Assembly (NCBI RefSeq): GCF_019375555.1
Contig: NZ_JAHXDN010000009.1
Location: 1 to 64,000, forward strand
Length of the DNA: 64,000 bases
Reading direction: 5' to 3'
From: Roseobacter insulae
GTDB lineage: Bacteria > Pseudomonadota > Alphaproteobacteria > Rhodobacterales > Rhodobacteraceae
Below, in pieces: positions 1 through 7,483 of the stretch. The translations under genes and the position numbers were made by a program. The first letter of the stretch is position 1. Every line of letters begins with the position of its first letter. The notes beneath the pieces were generated by a model, which saw nothing but the letters and a program-made list of their open reading frames with translations, had not been told where the DNA came from and did not search any database.

Positions 1-207
1 TCCATGATCCACATCTTCGCGATCAGGTGCTGGCTGAATTGAGTCCAGACCCTAGTGTCGCAAAATGCCCGACCTCAGACTTCAGGGGATATCGGGGCTT
101 GTTTGCCGGGCATGGATAGTCTGCGTTGAACTTACTTACCCCTAACCTGCGGATATCACCTCGCTATTGTGACCGACAGCCGTATCGTCTGCATTCCGTT
201 AAGTGTT

Positions 208-282
208 TGGCTGGGATGGTAGGATTCGAACCTACGGTACACTGTACCAAAAACAGTTGCCTTACCACTTGGCTACATCCCA
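208..282 (-). tRNA. tRNA-Gln (anticodon UUG)
   Basis: Read on the minus strand, the 75 bases fold as a complete cloverleaf. The acceptor stem pairs TGGGATG with CATCCCA, the discriminator is G, and the CCA end is encoded at 208-210. The anticodon stem pairs ACTGT with ACAGT around the loop TTTTGGT, giving anticodon TTG (UUG), which reads CAA glutamine codons. The T arm carries GGTTCGAATCC. No other tRNA lies beside it. Confidence 0.95.
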
Positions 283-293
283 ACGTGACGCGG

Positions 294-322
294 TAATTAA
301 GCCGCTCGGCGTCAACGTGCAA
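294..322 (-). promoter_or_regulatory. Probable promoter of the tRNA-Gln gene
   Basis: On the minus strand TTGCAC (322-317) is followed after 17 bases by TAATTA (299-294). A start about seven bases further on would lie only about five bases before the mature tRNA, as usual for tRNA genes. An alternative -35 TTGACG lies at 315-310 but has no well-spaced -10. This is pattern recognition only. Confidence 0.4.
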
Positions 323-404
323 GACCCGTTTTTGACAAAAATCGCGCAACACGGCGACATTCGGGACTCGCGATCAAATATTCAATCGGCCAGCGCGCCC
401 GAAA

Positions 405-1406
405 TTATAACATATCCGCTGTCACATCCACCAGTATCGCGCCCGCGCGCGCGCCTGCTTGCACGGCTTCATGGGCCGCTGCTGTTTCAGGCAAGGTGAA
501 AACCCTTTCGACTGGGCACTGAAGGGCGTTGTCGGCGAGTGCCGCATGAAGGTGGGTAATGGCGCTCTGCCGCTCAGCCGGCGACAAAAGGTATATCAGT
601 ACGATGTCGATTGTCACGGCTTTGAAGAGCAGGGGGTAAAAGGGCAGCTTAGGCGTCATGTTCAGCGCTGATCCATAAGCGGCAATGGTGCCGTTTGGCG
701 CGATGACCGTCGTGTCCGTCTCGATATTGGACCCGAATTCGACCTCGACAATCCGGTCTACTGCCTGTCCTTGGTTCGCGGCCAATACCAGTTGGGCAAG
801 ATCGGCGGCGCTGTAGTCCAGAACGGCATCAGCACCGGCGGCCTCACACCTTGCAATGCCGTCACCGCGCGCGGTGGCGATGACGCGGGCACCCGCCCAT
901 TTGGCCAACTGGATGGCGAGATAGCCAACCGTACCCGCGCCGCCCTGGATCAAAAGTGTTTTGCCGGACACGTCTCCGCCCGCAAGGACCACATGCGCCG
1001 CCGTGAGGCCCGGAATGCCCAAGACGGCACCAGTCTCAAAGCTCGCGGTTCCGGGCAATCGCACCGCCTGGTGTTCCGGCAGCGTGATTTGCGTGGCCGC
1101 CGTGCCAAACGCGCGCTGCCACTGACCGTTCCAGATCCACACGCGGTCGCCGATGCGGGAGGGGTCCACCCCGGCCCCCACGGACGTGATGACGCCTGAC
1201 CCATCGCTGTGCGGGATGATCTGCGGGTAGGCCGGCTTGGTGACGCCGGGGCGGGTACCTGCGCGGGCCTTGACGTCGGAAGGGTTCACACCAGAATAAA
1301 CCAGATCCACACGGACTTCGCCCGCCGCGGGATCAGGGATGTCGAGTTCCGTCAATGTCAGCACATCTTGTGCCGCGCCAAAGCGGTCATAGGTGATTGC
1401 CTTCAT
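405..1406 (-). CDS. NADPH:quinone reductase-like zinc-free alcohol dehydrogenase family protein
   Basis: This 333-residue cytosolic oxidoreductase belongs to the medium-chain dehydrogenase/reductase superfamily (quinone reductase / zeta-crystallin branch). The N-terminal GroES-like half contains SGVNPSDVKARAG. The Rossmann half has the nucleotide-binding stretch GGAGTVGYLAIQLAKWAG at about residues 154-171. The zinc-ligand cysteines of true alcohol dehydrogenases are absent, which fits the quinone-reductase branch. Length is typical (320-340). It diverges from the haloalkane dehalogenase gene across about 100 bases, so the two may share a control region. The substrate cannot be deduced. Confidence 0.85.
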   Translation of the reverse strand: MKAITYDRFGAAQDVLTLTELDIPDPAAGEVRVDLVYSGVNPSDVKARAGTRPGVTKPAYPQIIPHSDGSGVITSVGAGVDPSRIGDRVWIWNGQWQRAFGTAATQITLPEHQAVRLPGTASFETGAVLGIPGLTAAHVVLAGGDVSGKTLLIQGGAGTVGYLAIQLAKWAGARVIATARGDGIARCEAAGADAVLDYSAADLAQLVLAANQGQAVDRIVEVEFGSNIETDTTVIAPNGTIAAYGSALNMTPKLPFYPLLFKAVTIDIVLIYLLSPAERQSAITHLHAALADNALQCPVERVFTLPETAAAHEAVQAGARAGAILVDVTADML

Positions 1407-1506
1407 CGTGAACTTCCTTTGTGTTTGTGGTGGATCGCGGCTACCCTACCGCGGCATCGCGGGATTTCCAGAGGCGATGCGTTCGGTCTTGCCGGGGGGA
1501 GACACC

Positions 1507-2412
1507 ATGCGAGCATTGCGCACGCCAGATGCGAGGTTTGCCGACTTGTCGGATTTTCCGTTCGAACCCAGGTATCTCAGCATTGACGACACGTTGGGGG
1601 GGGCCTTGCGGATGCACTACCTCGATGAAGGCCCTGGAGGTGTCGGCCCCATCCTCGCACTGCACGGAGAGCCGACATGGAGCTATCTTTACCGCCATAT
1701 GATCCCGGTTTTCACCGCTGCGGGCCACAGGGTGGTTGCACCCGATCTCATCGGGTTCGGCAGATCGGACAAACCGGCAGCACGGGAGGACTATACCTAT
1801 CAGCGCCATGTTGAATGGATGTCGGACGCCCTTGAGCAGATGGATCTGCACGACGTCACAATGGTGTGCCAGGACTGGGGCGGGTTGATCGGATTGCGTG
1901 TGCTGGCCGCGATGCCACATCGGTTTTCAAGGATGGTCTTGGCAAACACGGCGCTGCCAACGGGTGATCACTCGATGGGGTCCGCCTTTGAAAACTGGCG
2001 TGAATACTCACAATCCGTGCCTGAATTCCGGGCCGGCAGAATCGTTCATGGCGGTACCGTGACAAAACTGACAGAGGCGGAAGTTGCCGCCTATGATGCA
2101 CCGTTCCCTGACGAGACATATCAGGCAGGTGCGCGGGCGTTTCCGATGCTGGTGCCCGATCAGCCCGACGACCCGGCGTCAGCGGCGAACCGCGCCGCCT
2201 GGGAGATTTTGCGCGGGCTTGAGCTGCCCGTGCTGACAGTCTTCGGGGCCGAAGACAGAATCATGGCTGGTATAGACAAAGTCTTTCAAAAAGAGTTTCC
2301 CGGGGCTGCAGGGCAGCCGCATAAGGTGCTGCCGGGTGCGGGGCATTTCCTGCAAGAAGATGTGGGCCTGGAACTGGCGCAACTCGTCAATGAATTCATC
2401 GCACAATCCTAG
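1507..2412 (+). CDS. Haloalkane dehalogenase, DhlA-like subfamily I
   Basis: An alpha/beta-hydrolase of 301 residues that should hydrolyse carbon-halogen bonds to an alcohol plus halide. The family signatures are present: HGEPTWSYLY with the oxyanion Glu55-Pro56, nucleophile Asp123 with halide-holding Trp124 in CQDWGG, catalytic Asp250 in VFGAEDR, and base His280 in PGAGHF. Trp164 sits where the second halide-binding Trp of DhlA (W175) is expected, before the cap motif DAPFPDETYQAG. The start at 1507 is chosen because GGGGGGA precedes it and the N-terminus RTPDARFADL matches DhlA-type proteins (about 310 residues). An upstream in-frame extension to 1393 lacks homologous sequence. The halogenated substrate is unknown. 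Confidence 0.88.
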   Translation: MRALRTPDARFADLSDFPFEPRYLSIDDTLGGALRMHYLDEGPGGVGPILALHGEPTWSYLYRHMIPVFTAAGHRVVAPDLIGFGRSDKPAAREDYTYQRHVEWMSDALEQMDLHDVTMVCQDWGGLIGLRVLAAMPHRFSRMVLANTALPTGDHSMGSAFENWREYSQSVPEFRAGRIVHGGTVTKLTEAEVAAYDAPFPDETYQAGARAFPMLVPDQPDDPASAANRAAWEILRGLELPVLTVFGAEDRIMAGIDKVFQKEFPGAAGQPHKVLPGAGHFLQEDVGLELAQLVNEFIAQS

Positions 2413-2434
2413 GGGCGGTGCGCGACGGCCGGTG

Positions 2435-2938
2435 TCAGTCGCGTATTTCGTCGCCGGAAACACCCCATAGCCGCGATTTGGGCGCCCAGCCGCGATACCC
2501 GCCGGATTTCAACTGACACCATTCAGGGCCGCATTTACCAAGGCGCGCGATAACCCCGAGTTCCAGCGCCGCCGTGACCGGTGCTTCGGGATCAGGACGC
2601 ATATGCAACGACAGCATGTCCTGCTCTACAATGACGGTGCGCACCCCTGACAGAAGCGAATAGTGAACCCATCCGCCCTGACCATCGCGATCCTGAACCC
2701 GCCGCCAGTGGCCGTGTTCGGCGGTGATCTGCAATGGCATATCGCGGTGTTTGAAAACCCAGTCGATCCGATGTGTCAGCGAGGGGCCGCGCCGAACGTT
2801 TCCCTCGGCGGCCTTCATCGACACGTACCGGGGCAGGGGCAGATGTGTGACAGGGCCCTTGTCGCGCGCAACACCCGTGACGGGTATCAACGCAAGAAAA
2901 ATGGCACCGGCGAGGGCCGAAATAAGAAACTTTGTCAT
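2435..2938 (-). CDS. Exported bacterial SH3-domain protein
   Basis: This 167-residue protein begins with a signal peptide (residues 1-24, MTKFLISALAGAIFLALIP). It then has two SH3-like repeats: about 38-100, including VRRGPSLTHRIDWVFK and WVHYSLLSG, and about 105-160, ending GYRGWAPKSRLWGV. Such SH3b proteins of Rhodobacterales are periplasmic or cell-wall associated, and their ligand is unknown. The frame stays open upstream to 3235, but that part overlaps the divergent dehydrogenase gene. The Met at 2938 with an immediate signal peptide is the sensible start. Confidence 0.8.
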   Translation of the reverse strand: MTKFLISALAGAIFLALIPVTGVARDKGPVTHLPLPRYVSMKAAEGNVRRGPSLTHRIDWVFKHRDMPLQITAEHGHWRRVQDRDGQGGWVHYSLLSGVRTVIVEQDMLSLHMRPDPEAPVTAALELGVIARLGKCGPEWCQLKSGGYRGWAPKSRLWGVSGDEIRD

Positions 2939-3056
2939 GACATCGCCTGTTACTCGTATTTTGCTCTTTTGAAGGCCCGAGGTTCTTGTGCCCCGTCGCC
3001 TTCTCCGCCACCATGCCACAAAACAGATCGTTGCGCCAAGTCCGGGGAGGCTCAAA

Positions 3057-4043
3057 ATGTCAAAGCCAAAGCTGAGTGTTGTCGTTACGCGACGGTTACC
3101 CGAGGCCGTTGAAACCCGGTTGACCGAGCTCTTCAATGTCGCATTGCGCGCAGATGACACGCCGATGACCCGGGCTGAATTATCAGAGGCCATCAAGACG
3201 GCAGATGTGCTGGTTCCGACCCTGACCGATGACATCGATTCCGCGCTGATTGGTCAGGCCGGTGATCGATTGAAGCTTATCGCGAACTACGGCGCAGGGG
3301 TGGACCACATCGACGTGGCGACCGCCCGGCAGCGCGGCATTCTGGTCTCCAACACACCGGGGGTGCTGACCGATGACACGGCCGATATGACCATGGCCCT
3401 GTTGCTGGCGGTGCTGCGCCGTATCCCCGAAGGCTTGTCGGTGATGCAGAATGATACATGGGAGGGCTGGGCGCCAACGGCCCTTCTTGGCGGTCGAGTG
3501 GGTGGACGCAGGCTCGGCATTCTCGGGATGGGGCGCATCGGGCAGGCGGTCGCGCGACGGGCCGCGGCCTTCGGAATGCAGGTGCACTACCACAACAGGC
3601 GGCGGCTGCGGCCGGAAACCGAGGAAGAGCTTGAGGCCACCTACTGGGAGAGCCTCGACCAGATGGTCGCCCGGATGGACGTGATTTCCGTGAACTGCCC
3701 GGCAACCCCGTCGACCTTCCATCTGATGAACGCCCGGAGACTGAAGTTGATGAAACCCGAGGCGGTCATCGTGAACACATCGCGCGGCGAAGTGATTGAT
3801 GAAAATGCGCTGACACGCATGCTTCGCGCAAACGAAATCGCCGGCGCGGGCCTTGATGTCTACGAACATGGCACTCAGGTAAACCCGCGGCTGCGGGAAC
3901 TGAGCAATGTCGTTCTGCTGCCGCACATGGGGTCCGCCACGCGCGAAGGGCGTTTGGAAATGGGCGAGAAAGTCATCATTAATATCAAGACGTTCGACGA
4001 CGGCCACAGGCCACCGGATCAGGTTGTTCCTTCTATGCTTTGA
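3057..4043 (+). CDS. D-isomer-specific 2-hydroxyacid dehydrogenase (D-glycerate dehydrogenase-like)
   Basis: A 328-residue NAD(P)-dependent enzyme that interconverts a 2-oxoacid and a D-2-hydroxyacid, most like glycerate/glyoxylate reductases. The substrate domain contains NYGAGVDHIDVATARQRG. The Rossmann fold has the GxGxxG motif in LGILGMGRIGQA. The catalytic Arg is in NTSRGEVIDENAL, Glu in GLDVYEHG and His in LLPHMGSAT. The ATG at 3057 follows GGGGAGG; the in-frame extension to 2988 has no homologous character. The gamma-glutamyltransferase gene starts 27 bases downstream, suggesting an operon. The exact substrate is inferred from family only. Confidence 0.88.
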   Translation: MSKPKLSVVVTRRLPEAVETRLTELFNVALRADDTPMTRAELSEAIKTADVLVPTLTDDIDSALIGQAGDRLKLIANYGAGVDHIDVATARQRGILVSNTPGVLTDDTADMTMALLLAVLRRIPEGLSVMQNDTWEGWAPTALLGGRVGGRRLGILGMGRIGQAVARRAAAFGMQVHYHNRRRLRPETEEELEATYWESLDQMVARMDVISVNCPATPSTFHLMNARRLKLMKPEAVIVNTSRGEVIDENALTRMLRANEIAGAGLDVYEHGTQVNPRLRELSNVVLLPHMGSATREGRLEMGEKVIINIKTFDDGHRPPDQVVPSML

Positions 4044-4070
4044 CATCCCTCTCAACAGATCGGAGATAAA

Positions 4071-5849
4071 ATGCGTATCTTTCTCACTGGACTGACTCTT
4101 CTGGCCGCCACGGCGGTTCACGCTCAACAAGCGGCCGACGCAGTAGCGCCCGAAGCCGCGACGCAGGGCGCCTTCGAGGCGATCTCGCCCGATGTTGCCG
4201 CTGCTCTGGCGGCCAAGTTCGCCGGTACACCGGTGCAGGCTCAAGACTGGATGGTCGCGGCGGCGAACCCCTGGGCGGTTCAGGCGGGCGCTGATGCGCT
4301 GGCAAGCGGCGGCTCCGCCGCTGATGCGCTTGTGGCTGTGCAGGCGATGCTGGGCTTGGTTGAACCGCAGTCTTCCGGGCTCGGCGGCGGGGCGTTTCTG
4401 GTCTATTATGATGCGGCCTCGGGCACGTTAACGACGCTGGACGGGCGGGAAACCGCACCGCTCGCCGCGACCCCGCGATTGTTTCAGGATGGTGAGGGAG
4501 AACCGCTGGGCTTTTTCGATGCTGTTGTCGGGGGTCTGTCGGTTGGCACGCCGGGCACGCCTGCCTTGATGGAAGATGCGCATATCCGGTGGGGGAAACT
4601 GCCGTGGCGCGACCTGCTGGCACCGGCCATCGAGCGGGCCGAGGCGGGCTTCGAGGTCTCGCCGCGTCTGGCGGGACTGATCGAAGCGGATGCGGAGCGT
4701 CTGGGGCGCTTTCCCGCGACCGCCGCGTATTTCATGCCCGGGGGCACGCCGCTTGCCGCTGGTGATTTGCTGACCAACCAACCTTATGCCGACACGCTTT
4801 CGATGATCGCCGAGCAGGGCGCGAATGCTTTTTACACCGGCGATATCGCGTCCGATATCGTTGCGACAGTCCGCGGGGCGGAGGGCAACCCGGGCGTACT
4901 GTCAACCGTTGACCTGAGCATTTACACCGTGAAGGAGCGCGCGCCCGTCTGCGTCCTCTACCGGGCGCATAATGTCTGCGGCATGGGGCCGCCATCGTCG
5001 GGGGCTTTGACGCTTGGCCAAATCCTGGGGAAGCTCGACAACTATGATCTGAGCGCCGGGCCAAATGACCCGGAGGTGCGTCGCCTGATCGGAGATGCCT
5101 CGCGCCTGGCCTTTGCTGATCGCGGGCGCTACATGGCCGACAGCGATTTTGTGCCTGTACCCACCAAGGGTCTTGTCGCCCCGGACTATCTGGCGGAACG
5201 CGCCAAGCTGCTGGCAGGCGATGATGCGTTGCCCGAGGTCGCGCCGGGCACGCCGGCCTTTGACCATGCGCTGATCTGGGCCGATGATCAGTCGATTGAA
5301 CTGCCCTCAACGTCTCACTTCGTCATCGTGGATGCGCAAGGCAACGTGGCCTCCATGACCACGACCATCGAAAACGGGTTTGGCAGCCGCCTGATGGTGC
5401 GGGGTTTCCTGCTGAACAACGAATTGACCGATTTTTCCTTCCGCTCGCATGTGGATGGCGTGCCCGTTGCTAACCGGGTGGAACCGGGCAAGCGCCCGCG
5501 GTCGTCGATGGCGCCCAGCATCGTCATGAAGGACGGTGCGCCGGTGCTGGCGATCGGCAGCCCGGGCGGTAGCCGCATCATCGGCTATGTCGCACAGAGC
5601 ATCATCGCCTATCTCGACTGGGGCATGGACGTCCAGCAGGCCGTATCCGTGCCGCATGCAGTGAACCGTTTCGGCACATACGATGTCGAAGAAGGCACGT
5701 CAGCAGAAGGTCTGACCGAGGCATTGACCGCGATGGGTTTCGAGGTGGGCAGCCGCGCGCTGACCTCGGGTCTGCACGCGATCTCCATCGGGGACAGCCT
5801 GACCGGCGGGGCAGACCCACGGCGGGAAGGTATTGCGCTCGGCAAATAG
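4071..5849 (+). CDS. ggt: Gamma-glutamyltransferase / glutathione hydrolase
   Basis: A 592-residue periplasmic N-terminal-nucleophile enzyme that removes or transfers the gamma-glutamyl group of glutathione. The signal peptide ends near residue 19 (AVHAQQ). The large subunit shows GSAADALVAVQAMLGLVEPQSSG. Self-cleavage is expected before Thr414 in LPSTSHFVIVD, the nucleophile position of the E. coli enzyme. The small subunit continues with GFLLNNELTDFS and GSPGGSRII. GGAG precedes the ATG. It lies between two 2-hydroxyacid dehydrogenase-type genes with gaps of 27 and 25 bases. Confidence 0.93.
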   Translation: MRIFLTGLTLLAATAVHAQQAADAVAPEAATQGAFEAISPDVAAALAAKFAGTPVQAQDWMVAAANPWAVQAGADALASGGSAADALVAVQAMLGLVEPQSSGLGGGAFLVYYDAASGTLTTLDGRETAPLAATPRLFQDGEGEPLGFFDAVVGGLSVGTPGTPALMEDAHIRWGKLPWRDLLAPAIERAEAGFEVSPRLAGLIEADAERLGRFPATAAYFMPGGTPLAAGDLLTNQPYADTLSMIAEQGANAFYTGDIASDIVATVRGAEGNPGVLSTVDLSIYTVKERAPVCVLYRAHNVCGMGPPSSGALTLGQILGKLDNYDLSAGPNDPEVRRLIGDASRLAFADRGRYMADSDFVPVPTKGLVAPDYLAERAKLLAGDDALPEVAPGTPAFDHALIWADDQSIELPSTSHFVIVDAQGNVASMTTTIENGFGSRLMVRGFLLNNELTDFSFRSHVDGVPVANRVEPGKRPRSSMAPSIVMKDGAPVLAIGSPGGSRIIGYVAQSIIAYLDWGMDVQQAVSVPHAVNRFGTYDVEEGTSAEGLTEALTAMGFEVGSRALTSGLHAISIGDSLTGGADPRREGIALGK

Positions 5850-5874
5850 CTTGGCGCATTCGGGGAGAGAGCAG

Positions 5875-7275
5875 ATGGTGAAACACGCAGGCCTGCCGCG
5901 CAACGAGACGGGCATTGAAACGGTTGTCGGCGTGCTGAAGCAGCAGTTCGGCGAAAGGTTCCAGACAGGTGCGGCCATCCGCGAGCAACACGGACACACC
6001 ACGACCTGGATCGAAAACCAACCGCCCGACGCAGTTGTTTTCCCCGCATCCGCTCAGGAAGTTTCGGACATTGTGACGGTGTGTGCCCGGCACAATGTGC
6101 CGGTGATACCCTATGGCACCGGTACCTCGCTAGAAGGCCACGTGAATGCACCGGCCGGAGGCATCTGCGTGGACATCAGCCAAATGGATAAGGTGGTCGA
6201 GGTCAATCAGGGCGATCTTGATTGCCGCGTGCAGCCCGGGGTCACACGCGAAGCGCTGAACACGCATCTGCGCGATCAGGGCCTGTTCTTTCCGATTGAC
6301 CCGGGTGCAAACGCGTCCCTCGGCGGTATGACGGCCACCAATGCCTCCGGCACCAACGCGGTGCGTTACGGCACGATGAAGGACAACGTTCTGGCAGTTG
6401 AGGCGGTGATGGCAGACGGCAGGATCATCCGCACCGGGACGCGCGCCCGGAAATCCTCGGCCGGGTATGATCTGACGCGGCTGTTGGTCGGATCCGAAGG
6501 TACGTTGTGCGTTCTCACCGAAATCACCCTGCAGCTTCAGGGCATACCCGAGGCGATCAGCTCCGCCAGTTGTTCCTTCCCCTCGGTCGATGCGGCCTGC
6601 CAGACAGTCATGTCCGTCATCCAGTACGGGCTGCCTGTGGCGCGTATTGAGCTTCTGGACGATACCACCGTCAAAGCGATAAACGCCTACTCGAAACTGA
6701 GCCTGCCGGAGACGCCGCTGTTGTTACTGGAGTTTCACGGCACCGACGCCAGCGTCCTTGAACAGGCGGAGATATTCGGCGCGCTGTCCGAGGAGCATGG
6801 CGGGATCGGCTATCAGGCCACATCGACCACCGAGGAACGCAATACGCTCTGGCAGGCGCGCCACGATGCCTATTGGGCCATGCTGCAATACCGGCCCGGG
6901 GCGCAGGGTATCGCCACCGATGTGTGCGTGCCCATTTCGCGGCTGGCGGATTGCGTCGGCGCGGCGCAGAAAAAGGCGGCGGAACTGGGCCTTGTCGCCC
7001 CGATCGTCGGGCACGCGGGGGACGGCAATTTCCATGTATCCCCGCTTGTTAATATGGCGGATCCGGAGGAAGTAACCAAGGCGGGCGCGTTCATCGGATG
7101 GCTGAACGATCTGGCGATTTCAATGGACGGTACCTGCACCGGAGAGCACGGAATTGGCCAGGGCAAGCGCCCTTACCTGGTCAGGGAACTGGGGGAGGCG
7201 ACGACCGTCATGGCGGCGATCAAGGCTGCGCTGGACCCGCAAAACATCATGAACCCCGGCAAAATTCTCGAGTAA
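5875..7275 (+). CDS. FAD-linked D-2-hydroxyacid dehydrogenase (D-lactate dehydrogenase cytochrome / GlcD family)
   Basis: A 466-residue flavoprotein that oxidises D-lactate or a related hydroxyacid and passes electrons to a cytochrome or quinone. The FAD_binding_4 domain (about 45-220) carries VIPYGTGTSLEGHVNA, DPGANASLGGMTATNASG and AVRYGTMKDNV. The C-terminal FAD-oxidase domain has VGHAGDGNFHVSPLV and ends CTGEHGIGQGKR and LDPQNIMNPGKIL. The ATG at 5875 follows GGGGAGAGAG, so the open extension to 5833 is not used. It is third in an apparent operon with the D-glycerate-type dehydrogenase and ggt. Substrate specificity cannot be read from sequence. Confidence 0.88.
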   Translation: MVKHAGLPRNETGIETVVGVLKQQFGERFQTGAAIREQHGHTTTWIENQPPDAVVFPASAQEVSDIVTVCARHNVPVIPYGTGTSLEGHVNAPAGGICVDISQMDKVVEVNQGDLDCRVQPGVTREALNTHLRDQGLFFPIDPGANASLGGMTATNASGTNAVRYGTMKDNVLAVEAVMADGRIIRTGTRARKSSAGYDLTRLLVGSEGTLCVLTEITLQLQGIPEAISSASCSFPSVDAACQTVMSVIQYGLPVARIELLDDTTVKAINAYSKLSLPETPLLLLEFHGTDASVLEQAEIFGALSEEHGGIGYQATSTTEERNTLWQARHDAYWAMLQYRPGAQGIATDVCVPISRLADCVGAAQKKAAELGLVAPIVGHAGDGNFHVSPLVNMADPEEVTKAGAFIGWLNDLAISMDGTCTGEHGIGQGKRPYLVRELGEATTVMAAIKAALDPQNIMNPGKILE

Positions 7276-7483
7276 CGGCGGACAGTCCCCACCCTTGACA
7301 GAACCGCGGGCCGGGCGCTCGGGTGGGGCAAGGATATGCGCCGCTTTGGCCTGGCCGGCAGGGTGGGTGTCAGACCACCCGCGCCAGTATGTCGCTTTCC
7401 CGCCATGACCGGTCGGGCGCGTTTTGCGCAGTCTGGCATCAGCGGCTAATGCTATCTCAACAGATCGTCACGGAGCCAGTGTC

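Noticed and set aside
3-119. Frame ending in TAG at 117-119 that enters from the left edge (39 codons)
   Set aside because: Too short and without recognisable sequence; could be the tail of a gene outside the window but cannot be supported.
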